Shown here: one piece after another, positions 26,001 to 33,812 of the stretch | Layout of the letters: each line of letters begins with the position of its first letter | Position numbering within the stretch: the stretch's first letter is position 1 | Source of the DNA: Minisyncoccota bacterium | Lineage (GTDB): Bacteria; Patescibacteriota; Minisyncoccia; Phycocordibacterales; CAIJYI01 | Length of the DNA stretch: 64,000 nucleotides | NCBI GenBank assembly: GCA_023229825.1 | Contig: JALNYN010000005.1 | Coordinates: forward strand, 12,583-76,582 | Reading direction: 5' to 3' | The notes under the pieces: model-generated | Told to the model about the DNA's origin: nothing | Databases searched by the model: none | The model's input: only the letters and a program-made list of their open reading frames with translations | Made by a program: the position numbers and the translations under genes

Positions 26001-27270
26001 GCCGAACGTACTTAAAGAGAATTTTCTTTCAGATGCGGAAGAACTTCACTTGAGACAGGATAATTGGACACCGCCGATCGGGGTGGAGGTCGTTCAAATA
26101 ATCGGCTGGGGATTGGATACTCCGCATGGCGTGCTGTACACAAAAGCGCGCAAGCAAAAGACGGTATGCAATGCCGATCTTTCAGTTTGTACTAAAACAG
26201 ACGTCATTGATCCGCAGCCGCTTAAGACTACTATAGAGGGTGATGGTACGGTGCAGTATGTTTCTGCTGAGGCGATGGGAGGGGAGAAATACTGGGTGGA
26301 TATGACCCAACATAATGCATGGTGGCAGTATAATATAAACCGCGACCACAAAAATATTCTTGAAATCGGTTCACTTCAAACACTACTCGCTACTCTAATA
26401 AAGAACCAATCAACAAGTACTTTTCCTGAATATATAACAAATGTAAAACCGATTCCGCCAACAGTCGACAAACGCCTCCGCATCAGTGCACACTCTCCCG
26501 TTTCGCTCCATCTCTACGATTCATTCGGAAAACATACGGGAATTATCCCGAACCCTGATCTGCAATCTGATTTTGATTTTGTCGAGGAACAAATTCTCAA
26601 CAGCTACTATTGGCGAATTGGAGAAGGACAGTATACCGGAGTAGGAGCTGAAGCGACCACGACTATCGTATTGAAAGGAAAAGAAACTGGAACATTCACT
26701 CTTGAAATTCAAGAAGTTGTCGGCGGAGAAAACGCTGAAAAAACATTTTTCCAAAATATCCCCACCACGGCAAGTACCACCGCGACCGTGCAGGTTGGAG
26801 AAAATGTGATATCACTGCTCGCTGTTGACCTCGATGGCAACGGAACGATAGATGCTGAATTTTCGGCAAATGACAATGGAATGATAAGCGATCCCCTCGC
26901 ATATCTTTCACTTATGAAGAAAACCGTTTCTTCTTTCTCCCTCAAAAAACAAACCGAAAAACAGATTTTAACAGACCTTTCTCTGATCGAAAAAACTCTG
27001 GAGAACTTTATCAAACTGGACGACAAAACGAAGAAAATTTATGAAAAGCTCGATTCTAAAATTCGAAACGAAAAATTGAGAGAAAAGTGGAAAGAGTGGA
27101 GGGACAAGCATCTTATTCAAAGGAATACGCTTGAAGATAAAATATTGTTCAATCTGGTAGAGAATGCGGAGAAAAATGTTATTCGACTGAGAAAACAGAA
27201 AGAAATATCCATAGACCAAGCGGATATATTATTTACTATGCTTGAGGAGTTAAAAAGTTTAATTAAATGA
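23077..27270 (+). CDS. Giant secreted protein: NosD-like beta-helix plus LCAT-type lipase domain
   Basis: A 1397-residue exported protein. Residues 14-38 are a signal or anchor helix. Residues of about 190-560 are parallel beta-helix repeats of the NosD/CASH type (many N-x-I-x-x-N-T units) closed by NYWDSY and DTDNDGFCDAPYVFG. An Ig-like stretch follows. From about residue 707 there is an alpha/beta hydrolase of the lecithin-cholesterol-acyltransferase/PGAP1 kind: FIPGLEASRLF, FPYDWRKYQPN, and the nucleophile elbow ITHSNGGLVAK, followed by VAAPELGTPKA. The C-terminal 300 residues include a DLDGNGTIDAEF turn and a coiled coil. It may act on lipids or surface polymers. Its stop overlaps the next start (ATGA). 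Decayed copies lie downstream. Confidence 0.82.
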   Translation: MYQKFQAKPIHHKVFFLVIAATVLLSSVFAGILYAQKTLASLNPAPSNFIPNDPFQIKGETSGIDKHFAITDSEYLNITLDSTENIDLKLVSRPKVITMMFEATTTAQTTQITISNLAKDTTYYKYEDDYHNLTQFTTDSNGSYTFSQDISTRHFVFIQTRKSTKFIADNATGGDCTTIGTWESTTKTCTLTQDLTETIQIDSDGITLDGNGHSILITPEYSSGGVYLYDKTGVTVKNVTINGSHSGVSISGGSNNRVENSTFVGNTGGIGIRYGNNNIISNNTLIGTGITVTFSKDNIIEYNTANDNDYNGISTTLSSGTIIRNNTLNNNRVSGIYIYDSQFNDQIIDNTAQENGYQDIVPFGAESHILKCYDTIRGNIGSGGYPIGYFSTSTTLTSGTFSELILCNADHSTIRNVRVQGSADKKNGIFLIALTNDSKFENISVTNSNGLHILFSDRNEVAGGMMDSNRYGITLTNAHDNRIHENTISNSETSALRFFVKQSSDNTIYNNNFINNISLSLGDGTSNIFDLPKPIGGNYWDSYHTTAQGCNDTDNDGFCDAPYVFGNGVQDNIPWTTQDGWKNVSEKTLQYGSVWEDDLIQDRRGGANKTNFLFKVVYTDTTASTPHIRLVFSGPQGEIKLGMAPDTSTTTPLEYHDGNLANGEAFSRTLTFPKGTYHYHFETEDGTVKLENSEYIFMTGYSNVAFIPGLEASRLFRPIVGGGAQLWLPGASAHATKLYLSSTTGESLDPSIYVSGVVKTAYGVSIYQSFLDKIEEMKTSGDIERFETFPYDWRKYQPNAATQLVSTGPNGEFYSMIDRIKEMADSSPTGKVAIITHSNGGLVAKELADALKQQGKANDIEKIIMVAAPELGTPKAILEMLHGAEPFLLGIPNKETTRELAENMKSAYSLLPSREYFNRLGTPLRPLVEFSTTTQATLSFRNIYGNDISDYDNLRKFLRGENGIRKEPDPSVVNEPNVLKENFLSDAEELHLRQDNWTPPIGVEVVQIIGWGLDTPHGVLYTKARKQKTVCNADLSVCTKTDVIDPQPLKTTIEGDGTVQYVSAEAMGGEKYWVDMTQHNAWWQYNINRDHKNILEIGSLQTLLATLIKNQSTSTFPEYITNVKPIPPTVDKRLRISAHSPVSLHLYDSFGKHTGIIPNPDLQSDFDFVEEQILNSYYWRIGEGQYTGVGAEATTTIVLKGKETGTFTLEIQEVVGGENAEKTFFQNIPTTASTTATVQVGENVISLLAVDLDGNGTIDAEFSANDNGMISDPLAYLSLMKKTVSSFSLKKQTEKQILTDLSLIEKTLENFIKLDDKTKKIYEKLDSKIRNEKLREKWKEWRDKHLIQRNTLEDKILFNLVENAEKNVIRLRKQKEISIDQADILFTMLEELKSLIK

Positions 27271-27734
27271 ACATGAAACAAAATAATAAACTATATAAAT
27301 ACATTACTTTCGTCATATCTTTATTTTTCGTAGTCATTTTATGTGGGTTGCTGTTTTATTCTTATACCAAGTCCTCCTGTTCTTATTATTTGAAGGGGAC
27401 ATATCAAATAGATTCAAATTGTTATGATATTCGTGAGTATTATAATCACTTTAACCAAATTGTAGTTGCATTATTAATGAGTTTTTCTTCCCTATTTCTG
27501 ATTTCAATTTTCCTCCTCTTCGTCCGCCGCGAAGCATTCATCGCATGGTCAAAATTCGCAGCCGTGGCGTTTCCCATCATGCTGGGCACCCTGTTGTATA
27601 CTTTCACTCACGAAAGCGACGGTGCGGCATGGATGAGCGGTCCGTCCAATGCTCAAATAGCGATGACGATTTTACCGTTTCTGTTTACTGTCATTTCGTT
27701 AGCGATTATAGCCGTCAAACAAACGGAAAAATAA
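27267..27734 (+). CDS. Four-TM membrane protein, copy 1 of a paralogous set
   Basis: A 155-residue protein with helices at about residues 12-30, 66-86, 98-112 and 130-150. It is paralogous to the proteins at 29091 and 29727: all three share a basic loop with (E)AF/YL-x-W-x-KF before helix 3 and end in IIAVK-x-x-K. It overlaps the lipase stop by 4 bp, so the two are translationally coupled. It may be an immunity, chaperone or anchoring partner of the lipase. No family is recognised. Confidence 0.7.
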   Translation: MNMKQNNKLYKYITFVISLFFVVILCGLLFYSYTKSSCSYYLKGTYQIDSNCYDIREYYNHFNQIVVALLMSFSSLFLISIFLLFVRREAFIAWSKFAAVAFPIMLGTLLYTFTHESDGAAWMSGPSNAQIAMTILPFLFTVISLAIIAVKQTEK

Positions 27735-27749
27735 AGAAATTACTTAACC

Positions 27750-27893
27750 AATGCAACCGACGTCAACATTACAAAAAATATCCCACCGAAAATTTCAGAC
27801 AAACGGCACCCGGTTTTTTCCGCGCGACACTTTCATATGCAAAAAGAAACGTTACAACACGCGTTTATCAAAACAATGGTGCCTGTCCCCATT
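27750..27893 (+). repeat. Direct repeat R1 (about 145 bp) ending in TGGTGCCTGTCCCC
   Basis: This segment, from ACCAATGCAACCGACG to AACAATGGTGCCTGTCCCCA, is repeated nearly unchanged at 29536-29680 and more divergently at 30187-30328. Its final 20 bases match the RAYT-associated motif found at 51990 and 53326. I read it as the eroded 5' end of a former lipase copy joined to a repeat motif. Confidence 0.75.
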
Positions 27894-29024
27894 TTCCACA
27901 ACTGGATCCCGCCGAAAAGCGTGCGCGTGGTGCAGATCGCCGGATGGGGAATACCTGATACCATTCGCGGACTCGAATACAAAGGGAATTTTCACGAACG
28001 ATGTACCAGCGCGGGGATGAACAGTTTTTGTCACGACGAAGGAACGTTTGATTATGCTCCTCTCTTTACGTTCGACGGCGATGGAACAGTGGTTTTTCCG
28101 AGTCAGATCGGAATGGCAACGGCGACGGAGATGTATTTTGTGGATTTAAATGGGTATAATAATTCGCTCGGTAACTCAACAATAAATTTTCGAAAGGATA
28201 GAACGCATGCTTCGGTACTAGAAGTGGGTGATCTGAGAGATTTATTGAAAAGCATAATTTCAGAAGAAATAAATCCAGCGAATGGTTTGAATTACATTAA
28301 AACCAGCATTACTCAGTTAAACACGGGAAGCCTTAAAAAACTCATCCGCCTTTCCCTTCGTTCCCCCGTAAAAATCGACGTCTTTGACCAGCAAGGAAGC
28401 CATATCGGAATTTCCTCAAGCTCAACGCCAAGTTATACACTCTACGATACTCAAATGCCGAACTCATATTATTTAGAAATGGGAGAGGGAAAGTATCTCG
28501 GTTTTTCGCTTGATTCGACGAAGACGATAAAACTTCAAGGTATAGGAACGGGAACTTTCACTTTATCATTCGATCAATATCAAGGAGATACCAAGGAAGC
28601 GTCTCAAACTTTTACTGATATTCCGGTAAGTACAACGACCAAAGCGACGCTTTTGATGAGTACTATAAATGATGCTAAGGAACTTTCTCTTGATAATGAT
28701 GGAAATGGAACAATTGACACGATTGTCTTCACTGACGAAAACAAAGAGACGATAACCTTTCAAACTCTGAAAAATGAAATTCTAAAACTTGATTCAAAAG
28801 TACGACCTTCTTTGGTCAATCAAGTTTCAACTGCGGAGAAACAATTTGCCAAAAAGAATTATACCACAACAAAAGCGCTGTTTATTGTTCTTAAAAAAGA
28901 AATCAACCTCCTTTCGCAAAAAAAGATAGGGAATAAATGGCAGATTGAGAAAATTCAGGCATTAAAAATCTTGGCAGTAATTGACGTACTTATCGCTCAA
29001 ATGGATGAGTTTGTTCATCGCTGA
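27837..29024 (+). pseudogene. Truncated lipase paralogue (C-terminal region only)
   Basis: A 395-residue frame whose first 20 codons come from repeat R1. From NWIPPKSVRVVQIAGWGIPD it aligns with the giant lipase from NWTPPIGVEVVQIIGWGLDT to its end, including GDGTVVFPS, RLSLRSPVKIDVFD, GKYLGFSLDSTKTIKLQG and LDNDGNGTIDTIVF. It has no signal peptide, no beta-helix and no catalytic Ser, so it cannot be a secreted hydrolase. The frame is otherwise open, so a short intracellular product is possible. The joint with the repeat falls at the TGGTGCCTGTCCCC motif. Confidence 0.7.
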
Positions 29025-29090
29025 GAAAATGAGCCAAAGAGATGGAAAAAATAAAGGAGAAGATGAAAAAATCAATAACTAACTATTTTT

Positions 29091-29516
29091 ATGCAATACA
29101 AAAAACAAGTTTTAGGATTATTTATAACAACTACGACAATTTTTGCGCTCATAGTTGCTTTAGGTGAATTATTTGACTCCCAATGCAACTCGGCAGTCGG
29201 TTTTTTTGATGATCTATGTCATAATTCGAGCAATATCCAATTATTCACACAACCTATTGCGTTGCTCTCTCTCTCTCTTATTATTATCCTTCCCCCCCTC
29301 TACTTCTTCCGCGGAGAAATCTATCTCGCATGGCGCAAATTCACTCTCTGGTATCTTCCAATTGTTGCCATTCTCCTCATTATTGCTCGCCCCTCTGGCG
29401 GCGGTATGAGCTTTGGTTTTGACCGCGAATCTCTCTCTTTTCATTTTTCCGCATATTTCGTTATCGTTTCGCTGGTTATCATTGCAGTAAAATCATGGAA
29501 ATTAAGAGGGAAGTAA
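29091..29516 (+). CDS. Four-TM membrane protein, copy 2
   Basis: A 141-residue paralogue of the 27267 protein: helices at about residues 8-25, 50-68, 80-95 and 118-135, with the shared loop FFRGEIYLAWRKFTLWYLP and the tail IIAVKSWKLRGK. It follows the truncated lipase by 66 bp, repeating the lipase then four-TM order. The frame is intact. Confidence 0.65.
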   Translation: MQYKKQVLGLFITTTTIFALIVALGELFDSQCNSAVGFFDDLCHNSSNIQLFTQPIALLSLSLIIILPPLYFFRGEIYLAWRKFTLWYLPIVAILLIIARPSGGGMSFGFDRESLSFHFSAYFVIVSLVIIAVKSWKLRGK

Positions 29517-29535
29517 AACGTGAGAAAATTTTAAC

Positions 29536-29722
29536 CAATGCAACCGACAGTAACATTACAAAAAACATCCAACAGAAAATTTCAGACAAACGGCGTCCGA
29601 TTTTTTCCGCGCGACACTTTTATATGCAAAAAGAAACGTTACAACACGCGTTTATCAAAACAATGGTGCCTGTCCCCATTTTCGCTTTGTTTGAAAGATT
29701 AAAAGAGATAATTATGAAATAA
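29536..29722 (+). pseudogene. Remnant of a third lipase copy (repeat R2 plus last codons)
   Basis: Repeat R2 (29536-29680) is a near copy of R1 and ends in the same TGGTGCCTGTCCCC motif. It is followed directly by codons for ALFERLKEIIMK and a stop, which resemble the lipase C-terminus (ILFTMLEELKSLIK). The whole body of the gene is missing. The next four-TM copy starts five bases after this stop, as expected for the original pair. Confidence 0.55.
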
Positions 29723-29726
29723 ACTT

Positions 29727-30170
29727 ATGAATTATAGAAAAAAAATATTATTATTTTATTTTACTTTATGTTTTTTCCTGTTAATAAGTATTATTCCATT
29801 TGCACCTCATTGGTTTGGATTTTGTGATAGTTTTGTAGACTACGAATGCAAAGATAAATTCAACAAATATAAGTTGTTTAGTGCGATTATTTCATTTGCA
29901 TCTTCAATTATTATATTCGGTGCACTTTTAGTTCGTCTTCGAATTAAATCAAAAGAAGCGTTTCTGGTGTGGCAAAAATTTGCAATTATTTGGATTCCGA
30001 TTTCTATACTCCTCATTGCAAGAGCTCCCGCTCAACGCGACTGTTTTTTCGGTGGACCTTTTTGCTCCGGGTTTGACCGAGAAGGAATGATTTGGTTTAC
30101 GGCAGGCATCTTTTTTATTGTGTCCATTGCCATTATCGCAGTAAAAACATGGAAATTGAAAGGGAAGTAA
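29727..30170 (+). CDS. Four-TM membrane protein, copy 3
   Basis: A 147-residue paralogue of the 27267 and 29091 proteins. It has RIKSKEAFLVWQKFAIIWIP between helices 2 and 3 and ends IIAVKTWKLKGK, closest to copy 2. Codon usage is more AT-rich than in the housekeeping genes nearby. The frame is intact although its lipase partner has been deleted. Confidence 0.65.
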   Translation: MNYRKKILLFYFTLCFFLLISIIPFAPHWFGFCDSFVDYECKDKFNKYKLFSAIISFASSIIIFGALLVRLRIKSKEAFLVWQKFAIIWIPISILLIARAPAQRDCFFGGPFCSGFDREGMIWFTAGIFFIVSIAIIAVKTWKLKGK

Positions 30171-30186
30171 ACCGTGAGAAAATTTT

Positions 30187-30330
30187 AACCAATGGAACCA
30201 CCAACCGGATTACAAAAAATATCCCACCGAAAATTTCAGATAAACAGCTGCCAAGTTTTTCCGCGCAGCCCCTTCACCATAAGCAAAAAAACACCTCAAC
30301 ACATATTTTGAAAAGAATGGGTGCCTGGAT
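30187..30330 (+). repeat. Direct repeat R3, third and most divergent copy
   Basis: ACCAATGGAACCACCAACCGG through AAAAGAATGGGTGCCTGGAT follows copy 3 of the four-TM gene, in the same relation as R2 to copy 2. The terminal motif is GGGTGCCTG. The remaining sequence up to 30410 holds no gene that I can support. Confidence 0.65.
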
Positions 30331-30411
30331 TTATTCAACCTTGAACTGCAACAGTCGTCGTTGATGGTCGATAGCGCGCCGAACTTAACGAACACAGAAG
30401 AAAAGTTCGAA

Positions 30412-30444
30412 AAAACTCGCCGGCTTGCGGCGAGTTTTGTTTTC
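30412..30444. terminator. Terminator after the 30633-30445 gene
   Basis: AAAACTCGCCG GCTTG CGGCGAGTTTT is flanked by A and T tracts and sits at the 3' end of the minus-strand small gene. Confidence 0.75.
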
Positions 30445-30633
30445 TTACATAGGATAGGAGATCCATCTCGCATATTCGTAGAGTTCGTAGGCTATGATAA
30501 CGCCCAGTAAAGCATACAGCCAGCCGACCCATTTCCAATTTTTTGAGCTAAAGTCTATCACTGCGCGAACCGCAAGCAGCAGAGCTTTAAAAATTTCTCC
30601 CGATTCTGATAAAAAATTTAATATTTTTTTCAA
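30445..30633 (-). CDS. Small membrane protein with TTG start
   Basis: A 62-residue protein with one clear C-terminal helix (WVGWLYALLGVIIAYELYEY) after an amphipathic N-terminal part. The TTG start at 30633 is supported by AGGAGG at 30646-30641. A promoter (TTGACA 30717-30712, TATAAT 30696-30691, 15-bp spacer) and a terminator frame the gene. Unknown function. Confidence 0.6.
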   Translation of the reverse strand: MKKILNFLSESGEIFKALLLAVRAVIDFSSKNWKWVGWLYALLGVIIAYELYEYARWISYPM

Positions 30634-30690
30634 GATTAGTCCTCCTCATGTATTTTTTTCGATAAAATATCGGTAAAATCTACTTAAAAC

Positions 30691-30717
30691 ATTATACCCT
30701 ATGTGTTTTTTTGTCAA
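30691..30717 (-). promoter_or_regulatory. Promoter of the small membrane protein gene
   Basis: Minus strand TTGACA (30717-30712) and TATAAT (30696-30691) with a short 15-bp spacer. Confidence 0.55.
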
Positions 30718-30805
30718 TACAAAGAGCATAAAACTCTAACGGGGTCAAATTGCCCCAAAAGATGATTTATGGTATATTGCGTCTACAACTAATAAATATA
30801 CGCAT

Positions 30806-31888
30806 ATGTCAAAAGACTACTACAACATCTTAGGCGTCCCCAAAGGCGCATCAAAAGACGATATAAAAAAAGCGTTCCGTAAACTGGCGCATCAATATCA
30901 TCCTGATAAACAAGGCGGAAATGAGGCTAAATTTAAGGAGATCAACGAAGCGTATCAGGTTCTCTCCGATGATACCAAACGGGCGACGTACGACACCTAC
31001 GGCAGTAATTTCAACGGTGACATGGGAGGCGCGGGTGGTTTTGGTGGATTTGATTTTTCGGGTTTTCAGCAAGCGGCGGGCGGAGCGCAAGGTTTCGGCG
31101 GGGTGGAATTCGATCTCGGCGATATCTTCGGAGATTTCTTCGGCGGCGGACAGCGGGGCAGAATAAAACGAGGACGCGATATTTCAATGGATCTCGAGAT
31201 CTCATTTTCCGAGTCGGTATTTGGTACGGAAAGAAAGGTGCTGATCACTAAAACGATCGTGTGTGATGAGTGCCGCGGGACAGGAGGAAAACCCGGAACA
31301 AAAATGAAGAAATGCGAAACATGCAACGGTCAGGGAAAAGTGCATGACGCAAAGAAAACAATGTTCGGTACGTTCAGCACGGTTCGCGAGTGCAGCGTAT
31401 GTGCCGGCAAAGGAGAAGTTCCAACCGAGAAATGCGCGAAGTGTCGCGGAGCAGGAGCTCTCAAAGGACAAGAAGAGATCAAGATCGTTATCCCTCCGGG
31501 AATTTCAAACGGTGAAGTTATCCGCATGAGCACGAAAGGCGAAGCTATGCCTGGCGGCGTTGCGGGTGATCTGTATGTTAAAATTCATTGCCACCCTCAC
31601 GCGTTCTTGAGAAGGGAAGGCGTCAATCTCGTAATGGATCTGGATATTAAACTCACCGATGCGCTTCTCGGTGCCGAGTATCCGATCGAAACGCTGGACG
31701 GAAAGATCTCGGTAAAGATCCCGGAGGGAGTTGCTCACGGTGAGATACTGCGCGTGCGCGGAAAAGGCGTGCCTGTGGATAAAACGCGCCGAGGTGATTT
31801 TCTGATCAAACTCAATATCAAGCTGCCGAAAAAGCTGTCCAAAAAAGCCGAAAAGCTTTTTACGGAATTGAAAAACGAGGGAATTTAA
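30806..31888 (+). CDS. dnaJ: Chaperone DnaJ
   Basis: A 360-residue type I Hsp40 that stimulates DnaK ATPase and delivers unfolded protein. J domain in residues 1-68 with HPD in HQYHPDKQGG; G/F region about 70-120; zinc region about 150-220 with four CxxCxGxG repeats (CDECRGTG, CETCNGQG, CSVCAGKG, CAKCRGAG); two C-terminal beta domains. Full-length and canonical. The promoter has an extended TGGTATATT box at about 30772. No dnaK or grpE is in the window. Confidence 0.95.
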   Translation: MSKDYYNILGVPKGASKDDIKKAFRKLAHQYHPDKQGGNEAKFKEINEAYQVLSDDTKRATYDTYGSNFNGDMGGAGGFGGFDFSGFQQAAGGAQGFGGVEFDLGDIFGDFFGGGQRGRIKRGRDISMDLEISFSESVFGTERKVLITKTIVCDECRGTGGKPGTKMKKCETCNGQGKVHDAKKTMFGTFSTVRECSVCAGKGEVPTEKCAKCRGAGALKGQEEIKIVIPPGISNGEVIRMSTKGEAMPGGVAGDLYVKIHCHPHAFLRREGVNLVMDLDIKLTDALLGAEYPIETLDGKISVKIPEGVAHGEILRVRGKGVPVDKTRRGDFLIKLNIKLPKKLSKKAEKLFTELKNEGI

Positions 31889-31896
31889 ATTTAAGG

Positions 31897-31929
31897 TACG
31901 CCTTCCGGTATAACGGAGGGCGTATTTTA
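31897..31929 (+). terminator. Terminator of dnaJ
   Basis: TACGCCTTCCG GTATAA CGGAGGGCGTA with TTTTAT. Confidence 0.75.
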
Positions 31930-31995
31930 TTGAAGAAAAAAGAATTTATATGATATAATGAAAGACTAATAGGCGTCTGTGTAATTTAAAAAAAT

Positions 31996-32706
31996 ATGCA
32001 ACCGACTTTAAACAAGGAGCGTTTTATATTGCCGTATTGGACATGTGAGATCGGACAGCGCATTTCGATGCTCATAACCGGGCCAGTGTGTCGCGTATTT
32101 TTTCGGACGCGAGTCATGGGATATGAAAACATAAAAGATCTCAAGCCAGGGGTGGTATTTGCGCTAAATCATACGAGCGAATGGGATCCGATCGTTTTTG
32201 CGAATGGTTTCAACATATTTTCAAAAATGATACCGCTCTACACAACATCAAGAGAGAAAAACTTTTACAAAACAAGCGCCTTGAGATCAATATTTTACGG
32301 GGGAAATCTTTTCCGGTTCATGGGAGCTTTTCCAGTTGTTGTCGGCGTGAAAAATTATGAACGATCTCTCGCGTTCCATATTAAAATGCTAAAAAATGGG
32401 AAAAACGTTCTTATTTTTCCTGAAGGTCATTGCACAAAAGACGGAAAATTGCAGCCGGCGAAGGGTGGTGTCGTGGCGCTCGCGAGGGCGGCGAACGTAC
32501 CCGTCATTCCGGTCGGGGTCACTGGTCTTTTTAACATTACGCCGAAAGAATTTTTTTTGAGGAAGCGCCGAGTTGGTCTTTATTTCGGAAAACCGATATA
32601 TCCGAATGAACTTTTTCTTGAGAACGGACGAGTGGGATATTCTGCGTATCCTCAAATCGCGAATGAAATAATAATGTCAAAGATCGCGGAACTTATCGAT
32701 CTATAA
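31996..32706 (+). CDS. plsC: 1-acyl-sn-glycerol-3-phosphate acyltransferase (PlsC family)
   Basis: A 236-residue acyltransferase that adds the second acyl chain to lysophosphatidic acid or a related lysolipid at the membrane. NHTSEWDP is the catalytic HxxxxD motif, YGGNLFRFMGAFPV the second block, and FPEGHCTKDGKLQPAKGG the FPEG substrate-binding motif. VPVIPVGVTG completes the family pattern. An extended TGATATAAT box lies near 31950. It ends 17 bp before the acyl-ACP-reductase-like gene, so the two are probably one transcript and may share acyl substrates. Confidence 0.9.
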   Translation: MQPTLNKERFILPYWTCEIGQRISMLITGPVCRVFFRTRVMGYENIKDLKPGVVFALNHTSEWDPIVFANGFNIFSKMIPLYTTSREKNFYKTSALRSIFYGGNLFRFMGAFPVVVGVKNYERSLAFHIKMLKNGKNVLIFPEGHCTKDGKLQPAKGGVVALARAANVPVIPVGVTGLFNITPKEFFLRKRRVGLYFGKPIYPNELFLENGRVGYSAYPQIANEIIMSKIAELIDL

Positions 32707-32722
32707 TAAATTTTCGTGTTAT

Positions 32723-33796
32723 ATGTCTTCGCACGTTAAAATAATGCCGGAGGATGGAATGGACAGCGAACATCGTTTTGCTTTTTTGGTGCACCCGCGC
32801 GGATTTAACGACATCTATCTCACGTTTCCTTTCACCCGTTTTTTGCCCAAGTGGCTGGTCAGAAAAGTTTTTTTGCTTATCGGACCCATGGTGGTCGGGA
32901 AGGTATACGGACTTAAAACTTCCGACGGAAAAACTGCCAAAGGCGAGATCATCACCGTTCCAATGACAGCGCGAGACATGCTCGAGAACCGAGAATTGGC
33001 CGCGCGCGAAGTGGAGGGCTGTATTCGCCTTGCTGAAAAGCGCGGCGCAAGAATGGTTGGTTTGGGCTCGCTTACTTCTGTGGTGGTCGGCGGAGGCGTC
33101 GACGTTGTCGGAAAATTTAAAACAAAGATCACGAATGGAAATGCGTTAACGGTTTTTATGGCGTATCAGGGCATTCGAGCTGTCTGTGAAAAAAAAGGCA
33201 TTGATATGAAAACGGCGCAATTTGCGATCGTCGGCGCATCTGGATCAACGGGAAGCGGAATATCTAAGATGCTCATTCGTGATGGCGGAGCGCGAAGCGA
33301 ATTGATCATGATCGGACGAACACCATCGCATCTTGAAAGCCTTTCTAATGAAATGCAAGAATTTTTCCCCGATGCAAAAGTAAAAATAACGAATGATATG
33401 ACGGAAACGATCCATGCCGATGTTGTGATCGTTGCAACGAGCGCCGAAGGGGCGATCCTTAAAGCTGAAAATCTCAAAAAAAATGCGGTCGTATATGATG
33501 TGACGCAGCCGCAAAATGTCACGCGGTCCATTATGGACGGCCGTCCCGATCTCTTAGTTGTGGATGGCGCGATAACGAAACTTCCGGAAGGTGTCGGATA
33601 TACGGTAAACATGGGTCTTGTAAAAGGAGAGTCATTCTCTTGTATGGCGGAAACCATGCTTCTGGGGCTTGAAAAATACCCTGAAGATTTTTGTATCGGG
33701 CGCGTTACGATGGAGAAGATCGACACGATCTCAATCTTGGCTGAAAGTTACGGCTTTAAACCCGCGCCTCTTAGAAGCTGGGGAAAAATTATTTAG
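32723..33796 (+). CDS. Acyl-ACP reductase-like (AAR family) NAD(P)-dependent dehydrogenase
   Basis: A 357-residue protein. From my knowledge of the cyanobacterial long-chain acyl-ACP reductase, colinear matches are GLGSLTSVV (AAR: LGGFTSII), ITNGNALTVFMAYQGI (TTGNTHTAYV), a Rossmann loop AIVGASGSTGSGIS (VVGATGDIGSA), and FSCMAETMLLGLE with IGRVTMEKIDTIS near the C-terminus (ACFAEAMLLE, ITIEKMEAI). Cys307 aligns with the acylated active-site cysteine of AAR. AAR reduces acyl-ACP to a fatty aldehyde. The fold also resembles shikimate/quinate dehydrogenases. It directly follows plsC. Related proteins occur in several bacterial phyla with unproven activity, so the substrate is inferred. Confidence 0.78.
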   Translation: MSSHVKIMPEDGMDSEHRFAFLVHPRGFNDIYLTFPFTRFLPKWLVRKVFLLIGPMVVGKVYGLKTSDGKTAKGEIITVPMTARDMLENRELAAREVEGCIRLAEKRGARMVGLGSLTSVVVGGGVDVVGKFKTKITNGNALTVFMAYQGIRAVCEKKGIDMKTAQFAIVGASGSTGSGISKMLIRDGGARSELIMIGRTPSHLESLSNEMQEFFPDAKVKITNDMTETIHADVVIVATSAEGAILKAENLKKNAVVYDVTQPQNVTRSIMDGRPDLLVVDGAITKLPEGVGYTVNMGLVKGESFSCMAETMLLGLEKYPEDFCIGRVTMEKIDTISILAESYGFKPAPLRSWGKII

Positions 33797-33812
33797 CGAT
33801 GAAAAATCAACT

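Noticed and set aside
27751..28020. 89-residue frame starting in repeat R1
   Set aside because: Overlaps the lipase remnant in another frame; its only conserved part is repeat DNA.
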